The notes below the pieces were generated by a model. The model did no database searches, was not told the DNA's origin, and worked only from the letters and a program-made list of their open reading frames with translations. 64,000 nucleotides of DNA, from NCBI GenBank assembly GCA_019638085.1, contig JAHBUL010000017.1:1-64000 (forward strand), in the 5' to 3' direction. A program made the translations under genes and the position numbers. Numbering within the stretch: the first letter of the stretch is position 1; every line of letters begins with the position of its first letter. Shown in pieces: positions 25,801 through 33,322 of the stretch. This DNA is from Flavobacteriales bacterium (GTDB lineage Bacteria > Bacteroidota > Bacteroidia > Flavobacteriales_F > PHOS-HE28).

Positions 25801-25938
25801 AAGACAGGAGAGCCTACCGAGCAACACAAGCAGCAAGTGCGCAATTACGCAGTGCTGCTTCAGGAGGTGGAGGGCAGGCCGGTGGAAGGGTACTTGCTCT
25901 ACATACGTAGTGGCGAACTGGTGCCTGTGCAAGTATGA
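22834..25938 (+). CDS. addA: AddA-like UvrD-family helicase/nuclease (RecB-type)
   Basis: The 1034-aa protein starts at the ATG at 22834, so the Walker A motif is almost at the N-terminus (MFKVLHSSAGAGKTHALVKH). Helicase motifs follow in order: LTFTNKAAAEMRER, FLIDEFQDTS, GDAKQAIYRWRNG, VMTVHKAKGLQFPVVIV and LYVALTRPEQRLYV. The last 200 residues carry a RecB-type nuclease with RPDRIV and ILDIKTGE. Together with an AddB-type protein it would unwind and resect double-strand breaks for RecA loading. The AddB-like gene is on the same strand 4.4 kb downstream, not adjacent. The ElaA-like gene overlaps its stop by 4 nt. Confidence 0.9.
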   Translation: MFKVLHSSAGAGKTHALVKHYLLLSLRGSDPSLYTHILALTFTNKAAAEMRERVLEYLEALASDEPLKAAKADVQSSVIADAGITAEELHLRAKAMLTHMLHNWSQVAISTIDAFTRRVVMPFARDLQLDHELRMTTEEPYYRAKAVDLLLEEAGQDPALTKVLLATCEQLLEDERSWRPDRPLLELSVQLTKENALEHLATLREMDSEQFLDLYKRLLQRTNAFNDRMRKLGAEACEAIERAGLVDKDLAYGRNGVISYLRKLRDFSGWVDIGSNVTKTLESDKWHSGSATPSAIGAIQGLTPMLRSTIETVEALRDTEMRENSLATAILRDLLATASLNSIDQRLEGLKREEGVSFFSDLTRKVMDIVQREPAPFLYERLGEKYQHFLIDEFQDTSLMQWHALLPLVENALATDGSVLLVGDAKQAIYRWRNGEARQFVAFPEVFRKEMLERGDAFESVLMRAHTPVQALASNHRSARNIITFNNEVTGKLKQQLDELDRNVYDEHEQAAVREEEGYVEVSCYGKDPEAEVPPPWALMVQAVKDSLEDGYGLGDIAVLVRTKKQGADASKQLTAQGWEVVSPDGLTLGANAVACAVVHILAWLRHPGDANAALAAQSIAAVGTKEEAVDPFAGGVKPQDFLRKWRSGHPRISARLPLVTLICRLAEALQHDAASDVFTMALVNEAHAFSKANGDDLSGFLEHWDRAAMNRSIGGTPGAGAIQVMTVHKAKGLQFPVVIVPEAGKSSRGGMGERIWIVPDPALQGPPSALVKKTTALTDLGIPELVEEDRLSKLDELDVLYVALTRPEQRLYVSVSGEGNDFLAKALREHLDLALGEVWSAGQRSPKVAKEKSPTAKARITFELTPAAPQGERTLAIRREAPEDWDPADPDPYRSHGRAVHAMLARVHTPKDLPEAIAMESASWGLEPVTSEAIGKHLAILLAKPELAPFFRDGLEVHTETTLLDAQGNAVRPDRIVRESGQLRILDIKTGEPTEQHKQQVRNYAVLLQEVEGRPVEGYLLYIRSGELVPVQV

Positions 25939-26399
25939 ACGGAATGCAAGACTTGGAATGGTCCGTCCACGACTTCGCTGCATTGAGCGTGGACCTTCTG
26001 CATGCGATCCTGAAGCTCCGTGTGGATGTGTTCGTGGTGGAACAGGAATGCCCATATCCCGAAGTGGATGGCCGCGATCCGGATGCACTACATCTGGTTG
26101 CTAGACAAGCGGATGGCACATTGGTGGCTTACGCTCGGATACTACCGCCCGAAGCGGATGGAATTCCGCACATCGGTCGCGTGGTGTTGCCGAAAGAGCA
26201 GCGCGGAACGGGCCTCGGAAAGCGATTGATGCAGGAGACATTTCGTGTGCTGCGTGAACGATATGGAAGCGCGCGATCCGCCATAGCGGCACAAACGTAT
26301 CTGCATCAATTCTACACGGACCTAGGCTACGTGAGGACAGGCGCGGATTACCTCTGGGACGGCATCCCGCACGTGGACATGGTCCGCAACGAGGACTGA
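25935..26399 (+). CDS. GNAT N-acetyltransferase, ElaA type
   Basis: The 154-aa protein has the ElaA signature at the start (LHAILKLRVDVFVVEQECPY, then DGRDPDALHLVA) and the acetyl-CoA-binding segment RVVLPKEQRGTGLGKRLM. It ends FYTDLGYVRTGADYLWDGIPHVDM, where ElaA has F-x-E-D-G-I-x-H. It transfers an acetyl group to an unknown small molecule or protein amine. The ATG at 25935 overlaps the AddA stop (ATGA), pointing to co-transcription with addA; ATG at 25944 is an alternative. Co-occurrence with addA is likely a matter of operon layout and not of shared function. Confidence 0.85.
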   Translation: MNGMQDLEWSVHDFAALSVDLLHAILKLRVDVFVVEQECPYPEVDGRDPDALHLVARQADGTLVAYARILPPEADGIPHIGRVVLPKEQRGTGLGKRLMQETFRVLRERYGSARSAIAAQTYLHQFYTDLGYVRTGADYLWDGIPHVDMVRNED

Positions 26400-26598
26400 C
26401 CTCCGCATTTTCAACCACGTCTCAACGGCCACGGGAAACACTTGTCCTCCTCATCGGCTAGCTTCCGTAAGCCAAGCCAACAATGAAGGTTTGCTCGCCT
26501 GCATTTCGCTCTTGGACATGGGGCTGCAATAAGGATCGGTTACAAAGGTCAATGGTCACCCAATCCATTTCTCTGTGACCTCCGTGTCCTCGCCTGGG

Positions 26599-26633
26599 CG
26601 AAGCGCTTTGGGCTCCTCCGCCAAAGCGCTTCG
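26599..26633. terminator. Perfect 13-bp-stem hairpin between convergent genes
   Basis: CGAAGCGCTTTGG (26599-26611) and CCAAAGCGCTTCG (26621-26633) are exact reverse complements with a 9-nt loop. It lies in the 273-bp gap between the end of the ElaA gene and the end of the PKD gene on the other strand, where both need a terminator. No T-tract is present. It is embedded between CTCTGTGACCTCCGTGTCCT and ACGGTCTGTGGTGAA, which looks like one dispersed sequence interrupted by the hairpin. The rest of the gap (26400-26570) shows nothing I can support. Confidence 0.5.
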
Positions 26634-26672
26634 GCGACAGCGCGCGAAGCACGGTCTGTGGTGAACCTCCTC

Positions 26673-28799
26673 TCACCGGATCAATACAAAGCTCCCGTTG
26701 TATTCCTTCTCCAGCGGCCCGTATTCCGTGAGCCAAGCCTTGTAGGAATACATCCCGGGGATGCCGTTCTTTCCATCCCACCCCTTCTCCGGGTCATTGG
26801 TGCTGAATACCACTTCACCCCAGCGGTTGAAGATGTCGAGCTGGTATTCACGGGCGCCCTTCACGCTGGGTTTCCACTCTTCGTTGAAGCCATCGCCATT
26901 CGGCGTGAAGGCGTTGGGAGCAAAGAACAAATGATCGCCTATGAATATGCGCAACGTGGTGGTATCCGTGCAGCCCAGGCCACTGGTCACGGTCAACAGC
27001 GCCGTATACCAGCCAGCGTCATGGAATGTATGGATGAAGAAAGTGGTATCGTAGTGAAGGCCTTCCACTTGGAAATCCCACTTCTCCGCATCAATGGAAT
27101 GGTCCGTGAAGGTCACCTCCGGCTCAAGTACCGTGGTCGCTGTCGGCAAGGCCGTGGCTATTGCGGTGGGTTGAGGTGACACGGTGATCAGGCCAGGAAC
27201 GCTGAGCGTGCGCGAAGTGATGCAGCCCGAATCCGTGGAAACGGTCAACGAGACATCATAGATGCCGGCTGCCTCATACACGTGCTCGGGAATGCTGTCC
27301 GTGCTGGAGGTCCCATCCCCGAAGTGCCAGAGGTATGAGAGCGGTGTCCCGGCGGTTGAGCTATTGGTGAATGCAGGGGCAAAAGGAACACAGCCATTGG
27401 TATCCGCCGTGAAGTTCGGTTCCGGCAACGGAAAGATCCGGATGCTGTCGGAGAACGAGTCCGTGCATCCTCCCTCATCCACGGAGACGGTAACGGTATG
27501 GCTTCCCAAGGTGGACCAGCCAACCGTGGTGGTCGCGCTGTTCAGGTCAGGAGATACACCTGTGCCAAAATCCCATTGCAGGTTGGCGGCTGAGGTGAAG
27601 TTGCCGAATGCGGTCAGGGATATGGGGAGTTGGTCGGTGCACAAGGGGGGAGGAGCGATAAAGGCCACACCCACCGGATCGTGTACTTCATATGTGCTGT
27701 ACGAGGTGTCGGCGCAAGGCCAGCCGGGGTTGGCTATCAAGCTGACGGTGTAGGTGCCGGGAGCAGGGTAAGTAAAGGATGGATGCGTCTCCGATGATGT
27801 ATCAGCAGCGGTGCCGGGAACGCCGAAATCCCAATGGTGGAAATCAGACCCGGTGCTCAGGTTCGTGAACTCTACCGCGAGTCCATCGCAGGTGTTCTGC
27901 TGTTCTTGGATCGATGAGGTAATGGCTTGTGTGCAGGCCACCACCAAGAAACGAAAGTCGCGGATCACTTGGCTTAGGAGTACCCCGTTACGGTATTCAC
28001 TCACGCATAGGCTCACCGCAAAGTTCCCGATCGTGGTGGGGTGGAGCGTCAATTGTCCGTTGGAACTTCCGAAATCCACGGGAGGATTGGAGTTCAGCTG
28101 GTTGTTCACGGAATAGCCGGCTGCCCAGATCACAGGGGCATAGGGCGGTGGGGAGGGAGGGTCAGGGGCAATATTGAACAGGTTGTCACCACCTTGTAGC
28201 GGTGCGCAAAGGGCATATACGAGTGAGTCGCCATCCGTGTCGACCGCCAACTGCTCGAGCACCGTGGTCTGATCCAAGCACAGCACCATGGGCGGGTCGT
28301 CCGCGAAGTTGGGCGAGCTGTTCGGGCCGGAGAGCGTGGGGTCCGGTACCTGCACGGTGCAGGTCATCCCTTGTGAGCTGGGGTTATTGTTGATGTTGAT
28401 CACGGCTGGTGAACGGCAACAGCGTTGATAGGCCAATGTGTATCCGCCGGTGCCGGAGGGGAGATGGATCACCCCGGTGTAGATGCCCTGCTTCGTGCAA
28501 ATGCTTGGAGGTGCGGTAAGGCAAGGATTGGTCACCACAACCGGCATGGTGGATTCAAAGGGCAGCGTGAAATAGACCGTGTTCACGAGGAAACCCGTGC
28601 TATTGAAGATCCCAATGGCCACTTGGGGGTCCAACGCGGTATTATTGGTGTTGGCGGGCCCGCAATCACGGTATAAGCGTAAAGTCACTTGGTAATTGTC
28701 ATTTCCCAAGTAGGTGTAGTACATCTCTCCTCCAAGGATGTGCGTGGCTTGTCCATGGAGGAAGCAGGCCATGAAAAGAATTACCAAGGTGGTGCGCAT
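26673..28799 (-). CDS. Secreted PKD-domain protein with type B (gliding) T9SS sorting domain
   Basis: The 708-aa protein starts at the ATG at 28799 (MRTTLVILFMACFLHGQA as signal). The mature N-terminus THILGGEMYYTYLGNDNYQV, followed by LYRDCGP, is a domain shared by many large secreted Bacteroidota proteins and is rich in cysteine. Two or three PKD units follow (HHWDFGVPG, LWHFGDGTSS, and a degenerate one near residue 570). The C-terminus FFAPNAFTPNGDGFNEEW to YQLDIFNRWGEVVFSTND is a type B sorting domain. It is a surface protein of unknown ligand. It lies between addA and addB on the opposite strand and is divergently arranged with the type A cargo gene at 29008. Confidence 0.88.
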   Translation of the reverse strand: MRTTLVILFMACFLHGQATHILGGEMYYTYLGNDNYQVTLRLYRDCGPANTNNTALDPQVAIGIFNSTGFLVNTVYFTLPFESTMPVVVTNPCLTAPPSICTKQGIYTGVIHLPSGTGGYTLAYQRCCRSPAVININNNPSSQGMTCTVQVPDPTLSGPNSSPNFADDPPMVLCLDQTTVLEQLAVDTDGDSLVYALCAPLQGGDNLFNIAPDPPSPPPYAPVIWAAGYSVNNQLNSNPPVDFGSSNGQLTLHPTTIGNFAVSLCVSEYRNGVLLSQVIRDFRFLVVACTQAITSSIQEQQNTCDGLAVEFTNLSTGSDFHHWDFGVPGTAADTSSETHPSFTYPAPGTYTVSLIANPGWPCADTSYSTYEVHDPVGVAFIAPPPLCTDQLPISLTAFGNFTSAANLQWDFGTGVSPDLNSATTTVGWSTLGSHTVTVSVDEGGCTDSFSDSIRIFPLPEPNFTADTNGCVPFAPAFTNSSTAGTPLSYLWHFGDGTSSTDSIPEHVYEAAGIYDVSLTVSTDSGCITSRTLSVPGLITVSPQPTAIATALPTATTVLEPEVTFTDHSIDAEKWDFQVEGLHYDTTFFIHTFHDAGWYTALLTVTSGLGCTDTTTLRIFIGDHLFFAPNAFTPNGDGFNEEWKPSVKGAREYQLDIFNRWGEVVFSTNDPEKGWDGKNGIPGMYSYKAWLTEYGPLEKEYNGSFVLIR

Positions 28800-28945
28800 C
28801 TGGAAAGAGGACGACAAGATAGGCCGATCCGTTGGCCAGATTGGTATTCAATTCCACTCGGACCACGGTCCACAGAAGCCATAACAGGGCAAACGGATGT
28901 CGAAAGGCCTGTGTTTTCCATACAGCTTCATCTCCGTAGATCACA

Positions 28946-28953
28946 TAACTTTG
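28946..28953 (+). promoter_or_regulatory. Possible Bacteroidota -7 promoter element
   Basis: TAACTTTG matches the TAnnTTTG -7 consensus of Bacteroidota sigma-ABfr promoters and lies 54 nt upstream of the ATG at 29008. I see no convincing TTG/TTTG -33 box at the expected spacing, so this is only a candidate. The 208-bp gap also has to hold the promoter of the divergent PKD gene, for which I found no clear match. Confidence 0.35.
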
Positions 28954-29007
28954 AAGGAGCGCTTCGGTCCTTGGGGCGTAGAACGATGATCCAAAACCAT
29001 TGACACC

Positions 29008-29949
29008 ATGAAGACATCTTTACAAGATCGTGGACTTGCAACCTTGCTTCTAGCCGCCCTTTCCATGGGTGCATACCAAGCAGAGGCCCAAGTGGTCCAG
29101 ATAGACACAGGTTCACCCTCCACACCCGTGTATGCCGTGGGCCCGATCTACATGTCCTCCACATTGTTCTACCGTTTTAGCCGGTATGCGTACCTCTACA
29201 CACAGCCGGAGTTGGCAGCGGTCGGGATCACTCCGGGAACCGAGATCTCAACAGTGGGATGGATGAAAAACACTTCCAATTCCACGGACGGACCTGCAGT
29301 TTTCAAGATCTACATGAAGAATTCCATTACGGGTGACTATTCCGATCCTACAGCGGACTGGTCGAACCTGAGCAGTGGAGCAACAATGGTTTATTCGAAC
29401 CCCGTCCAAGCCATTCCGGTCACCGCAAGTCCAACCTACATCGACTTTACGCTCACCGCACCTTTCACATACACCGGCGGTTCCTTGGAGGTGCTTACGG
29501 AGTGGGACATCTCAGCGCCGGCAGCACCGATCGCCACCGGAGCTTTTGAATGGGTGAACACGATAGTACCGGACCGGATATATGGAAAGGGTGGCAGTTC
29601 GCTACCTACCAGCTTATCCAGCACAAGCAATAACACCAATATAGATGACATGCGTCCGGTGATCCAATTCACCATCGATAATTCCACTGGGCTCCGAGAG
29701 GAGCTGGATTCCAAGATCACGATCTATCCGAACCCTGCTGAGCAGTTCATCCAGATCAGGAATGAAACCATGGTCCCATTTGAGAACATCGTGATCACGG
29801 ATGCCGTGGGAAAATTGGTCCATTTGGAAGGCCAGACCGGCATCCAAGCAGATCACCGGATCAATGTGGAGACACTGGAAGCTGGATCCTACATCCTGTC
29901 CATTCAGACCAGCGATGGGCTTATTGTGAAAAGGTTCACGGTCCTGTAA
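29008..29949 (+). CDS. Secreted protein with T9SS type A sorting domain
   Basis: The 313-aa protein has a signal peptide (MKTSLQDRGLATLLLAALSM, ending AEAQ). The middle has beta-rich sequence with spaced Tyr/Thr (YMSSTLFYRFSRYAYLYTQP, then TEISTVGWMKNTSNSTDGPA, YSNPVQAIPVTASPTYIDF), probably a carbohydrate-binding or adhesin-like jelly roll. The last ~85 residues (KITIYPNPAEQFIQIRNETM to GSYILSIQTSDGLIVKRFTV) are a canonical type A sorting domain. It is likely released or lipid-anchored at the surface after T9SS export. It stands alone, with a hairpin terminator after the stop. Confidence 0.85.
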   Translation: MKTSLQDRGLATLLLAALSMGAYQAEAQVVQIDTGSPSTPVYAVGPIYMSSTLFYRFSRYAYLYTQPELAAVGITPGTEISTVGWMKNTSNSTDGPAVFKIYMKNSITGDYSDPTADWSNLSSGATMVYSNPVQAIPVTASPTYIDFTLTAPFTYTGGSLEVLTEWDISAPAAPIATGAFEWVNTIVPDRIYGKGGSSLPTSLSSTSNNTNIDDMRPVIQFTIDNSTGLREELDSKITIYPNPAEQFIQIRNETMVPFENIVITDAVGKLVHLEGQTGIQADHRINVETLEAGSYILSIQTSDGLIVKRFTVL

Positions 29950-29966
29950 GCATTGAAACAGCGGAG

Positions 29967-29999
29967 AGGGAGGTGTCCGATCGGTCGGTTCACCTCCCT
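29967..29999 (+). terminator. Rho-independent-like terminator after the type A cargo gene
   Basis: AGGGAGGTG (29967-29975) pairs perfectly with CACCTCCCT (29991-29999) around a 15-nt loop containing CCGATCGG. TTCTTC follows. It starts 18 nt after the stop of the gene at 29008 and overlaps the stop of the opposite-strand gene at 29990, so it could serve both strands. Confidence 0.6.
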
Positions 30000-30244
30000 T
30001 CTTCATGCTGTTGACCCAGCAGTTTCTCTACCACCTCGGCGGGGCATTCCTCCACATGCCCATCGCTCATGGCGATCAGTTCTTGGATCCGCACATGCTC
30101 CGGATAGGCCAAGGCCGATAGACGGTGGATCACATGCTTCCTGCCCACACGTTGCACTTCAACGAGTTCCGTGGGTGAGTTGATGCGATACCAGTTCAAG
30201 CCATTGGCCGACCGTCGGTACAAGGGGAAACGGAGTTGATCCAT
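29990..30244 (-). CDS. Small conserved hypothetical protein
   Basis: The 84-aa protein starts at the ATG at 30244 (MDQLRFPLYRRSANGLNWYR). The pattern 'FPxYR...W/FYRI(N/S)..E(F/L)xExxxxGxxxxxHxxxAxxxPxxxxIQxLI' looks like a short conserved protein I associate with Flavobacteriia, but I cannot give it a family name. No signal peptide or membrane span is seen. It is divergent from the AddB-like gene with 80 bp between the starts. A longer start at 30334 would overlap the addB start and is unlikely. Confidence 0.6.
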   Translation of the reverse strand: MDQLRFPLYRRSANGLNWYRINSPTELVEVQRVGRKHVIHRLSALAYPEHVRIQELIAMSDGHVEECPAEVVEKLLGQQHEEGR

Positions 30245-30324
30245 GGAGGCTACTTTGCGCAAAGTTCGACACTCCACAGCGCCTTGGGCTCGGAGTGGTC
30301 CCTTATCGACCCAAACCTGTATCC

Positions 30325-33066
30325 ATGACCGCATTCCTGAAGCAAGTGGCGCAAGCGTTGGTGGCCGAGCACGGAAGTGCGTTGCGTGATATGGCCGTGG
30401 TACTTCCCAGCCAACGTGCCGGGCTGTACCTGCGCAAATGGATCTCGGCTGAAGCAGGCAAAGCCCTCTGGAGTCCCCGGATCTTTACCATCGGTACGTT
30501 CATGGAAGAACTTTCGGGACTCCGACCATTGGCTCCGGAGGAACTGCTTTTCGAGGGCTACGAGGCCTACCGGAAAGTGGAAGGGGCAAGAGCCCAGACT
30601 TTCGGTGATTTCCTCTTGTGGGGAGGTACCACCTTGGCTGATATCAGCGAGGCGGATGCCCACTTGGCCCCCTTGGATAGCTACTACCGTAACCTACGCT
30701 CTTGGGAAGAGATCGAGTGGACCTTCAATGACGATCCCTTGAGCCAGGGCCAAGAGCGTATGGTCCAATTCTGGGCCATGGTAGGGAAGCTGCACGGCGC
30801 GTTGAACGCGCGCCTCGCGGAGAAGGGGACCGGTACTACAGGGCTGATAGAGCGCACGGCGGTTGCTCGTGTCAAGGAAGCTGCGGTAGGTTGGAAAGTG
30901 GTCTGGTTCGCAGGCCTTAATGCGCTTACCCCGGCTCAGGAAAGCGTCCTGTGTCATTTCCAAACCGCCGGCACAGGACGTATGGCCTGGGATGCGGACC
31001 GGTATTACATCGAACGCAAGGAGCAGGAAGCCGGTCAACATCTGCGCAAAGCGATCCGATCCTTTGGACCCGGGGTTATTCCCATGGGGAACAACTTGGC
31101 AGAGGGTGATCTGAAACTGCGGACCGTACGCGCACCCAACGATGTGGCACAGGCGTGGTGTGCAGCGGAATTCCTGAAGAACGCCAGTGCCGAGGAACGT
31201 GAACGTACCGCCGTGGTGCTCGCCGATGAGAGTTTGCTGGCACCGCTGTTGGAAGCACTTCCGCCGGACCTCGGGCCACTGAACATTACCATGGGCCTGT
31301 CCGTGGCCCAACTGCCCATCGGCTCTTACCTGAATGCCTTCCATCAGCTACATGCAGGGATGCGGTCCGGCGCGGGCTTTTTTCACGCGGACATCGAGCG
31401 TTTCCTCGGACATCCATTTCTGCAGCAAGGGCCTATGGCCGCAGCGGTGAAGCAACTCTCCGAGGACATCAGGTCCCAGCAGCGCGCCTTTGTTTCTCCT
31501 GAGATCCTGCAGGATGCACTCCAACGCTCCGGGGTCTTTGCGGAGGCGAGTGCGGTGTTCAGTGAGGTGAAGGATGTGCGCGTGGAGATGCCGAAGATCA
31601 CGGCCCATGCCTTGTCTTGGGCCATGCACGCCACCCAAGGAGATGAACTGGCGACGGAGCAGGTTTTCCAAGCCTCCCTGATCCTCCGGCGGATCCATGT
31701 GCTCTTATCGCGCTATGAACACGAGCTGGATCTGAAGGCATACGCCAGCTTGTTCCAGCGGTTGTTGGGCTCGGCGCGTATCGGCCTCTTTGGTGAGCCG
31801 TTGGCAGGCGTGCAGGTAATGGGGATGCTTGAGGCCCGCGCATTGGATCTGGAGCGGGTGATCATACTTGGAGCTCATGAAGGTTCATTGCCCTCCTCCG
31901 GTGCGGAACGATCTTTCATTCCGTTCGAGTTGCGAAGGGAACATCATATGCCGCTGCGTGATGGGAACGATGCCGTACAGGCCTATAACTTCCTGCGGAT
32001 GCTTCAGCGCGCCAAGGAGGCCATGCTGATCTGGCCGGAAGGTGCCGAACCCACCGGCCCGAGCCGCTTCATCCTCCAATTGGAACACGAACTGTTCAAG
32101 GGAAAGGAAGATCGCATGGAGGCCTACGACGCACGCATCGCGATGCCACAGGATCAGCCCGCCGCAGTACGGGTGCAGAAGGATCAAGCCGTGCTGAAGG
32201 CTTTGCGAAAAAAGCTGGAGGCCGGCCTTTCCCCATCCGCCTTAGGTGATTGGTTACGCTGTCCGTTGGATTTCCATTTCAAGCATGTGCTGAAGCTGAG
32301 TGAAAGCGAGGGAGTGGACGTGCGCATCCCCCCGGATCTGCTGGGGGAGGCGTTGCATGCTTCCATGGAAAGGGTGTATCGGCCAATGCTCGGCCGTCCG
32401 CTGCAATCCACGGTACTGATGGAAGCCGTGGAAAATATTGAAGCAATGATGGTGGCCAAGCTGGAGGAGAAAATGGCAGCGGACCAACTGGGCCAAGGCC
32501 AGCCCCTATTGCAATTGCGGATGGCTGCGGATGCCGCGAAACGGTTCCTGCGGAACGAAGCGGATAACATCGACCTTGGAGCGGTGATCACGCCGCTCGA
32601 ATTGGAGACGGGATCGTCCCACGCCCTGGACCAAGCAACGCAAGCGCTCGGCTCGCCCGTATTGCTGAAAGGTCGCTTGGACCGTGTGGACCTTAGGGAT
32701 GGTCATGTTCAGATACTTGATCTCAAATCAGGAAAAGTGGATCCATATGACCTCGTCCTGAAAGAGATGACGCTGGAGGGTCTTATGGGAAAGAAGCGAT
32801 ATGCCGCCCAATTGCTGGTTTACGCATGGCTCTACCTGAAGGAGCATCCGGAAGCGGATGCTGTACAGGCCGGCGTGCTCCCACTGCAGCGAGCAGCCAG
32901 TAGCGAGCCCGAATTGCTGAAGCTGCCGGGAGGTACGCGCATCGCACGTGGGGACTTGCCCGAGATCGAGGCGTTGTTCACTGAAGTGGTGCAGCGGATG
33001 ATGGATCCTGCAATACCGATCGAGCATGACCCCAAGAGCACCTACTGCACCTTCTGCCTTACCTAG
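30325..33066 (+). CDS. addB: AddB-like PD-(D/E)XK nuclease
   Basis: The 913-aa protein starts at the ATG at 30325 (MTAFLKQVAQALVAEHG). The N-terminal half resembles an inactivated helicase (VVLPSQRAGLYLRKW, then FIPFELRREHHMPLRDGN). The nuclease is at the C-terminus: SALGDWLRCPLDFHFKHVLK, KGRLDRVDLRDGHVQILDLK with the catalytic D and D-x-K, and QLLVYAWLYLKEHPE. AddB proteins bracket this nuclease with a 4-Cys iron-sulfur cluster. Here I can see one Cys in LRCPLDF and two in the terminal YCTFCLT, but the usual fourth Cys is missing because the protein ends there. It pairs with the AddA-like protein in break processing. Confidence 0.85.
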   Translation: MTAFLKQVAQALVAEHGSALRDMAVVLPSQRAGLYLRKWISAEAGKALWSPRIFTIGTFMEELSGLRPLAPEELLFEGYEAYRKVEGARAQTFGDFLLWGGTTLADISEADAHLAPLDSYYRNLRSWEEIEWTFNDDPLSQGQERMVQFWAMVGKLHGALNARLAEKGTGTTGLIERTAVARVKEAAVGWKVVWFAGLNALTPAQESVLCHFQTAGTGRMAWDADRYYIERKEQEAGQHLRKAIRSFGPGVIPMGNNLAEGDLKLRTVRAPNDVAQAWCAAEFLKNASAEERERTAVVLADESLLAPLLEALPPDLGPLNITMGLSVAQLPIGSYLNAFHQLHAGMRSGAGFFHADIERFLGHPFLQQGPMAAAVKQLSEDIRSQQRAFVSPEILQDALQRSGVFAEASAVFSEVKDVRVEMPKITAHALSWAMHATQGDELATEQVFQASLILRRIHVLLSRYEHELDLKAYASLFQRLLGSARIGLFGEPLAGVQVMGMLEARALDLERVIILGAHEGSLPSSGAERSFIPFELRREHHMPLRDGNDAVQAYNFLRMLQRAKEAMLIWPEGAEPTGPSRFILQLEHELFKGKEDRMEAYDARIAMPQDQPAAVRVQKDQAVLKALRKKLEAGLSPSALGDWLRCPLDFHFKHVLKLSESEGVDVRIPPDLLGEALHASMERVYRPMLGRPLQSTVLMEAVENIEAMMVAKLEEKMAADQLGQGQPLLQLRMAADAAKRFLRNEADNIDLGAVITPLELETGSSHALDQATQALGSPVLLKGRLDRVDLRDGHVQILDLKSGKVDPYDLVLKEMTLEGLMGKKRYAAQLLVYAWLYLKEHPEADAVQAGVLPLQRAASSEPELLKLPGGTRIARGDLPEIEALFTEVVQRMMDPAIPIEHDPKSTYCTFCLT

Positions 33067-33097
33067 GAAAGAGGGAGCGAACCGCTTAAAAACCGAA

Positions 33098-33120
33098 CAG
33101 GGGCCCGGTGTGGGCCCCTG
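33098..33120. terminator. Perfect 9-bp GC-rich terminator hairpin
   Basis: CAGGGGCCC (33098-33106) pairs exactly with GGGCCCCTG (33112-33120) around the loop GGTGT. On the minus strand the hairpin is followed within a few bases by TTTTT, so it can act as an intrinsic terminator for the response regulator gene, although that ends 200 bp away. On the plus strand it lies 32 nt after the addB stop. The rest of 33121-33322 holds no gene that I can support. Confidence 0.65.
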
Positions 33121-33322
33121 CGCGGTAAACCTGCAAGGATTAGGAACCAGATCAAAGGAAGAACCTTGGATCTGGAAGTAAGACGCGAGCCATCATGCAG
33201 GGTTGCCTCCGGGTGGCTAAAATCCGGGCTAAATGAATACCCTGAGCTTTAGCTAGGCGCAAATGTGACTGATTTTGAGCGGGTTGCCAGTGAAAGTGCT
33301 TCCCGAGGTTCCGCTTTTTATC

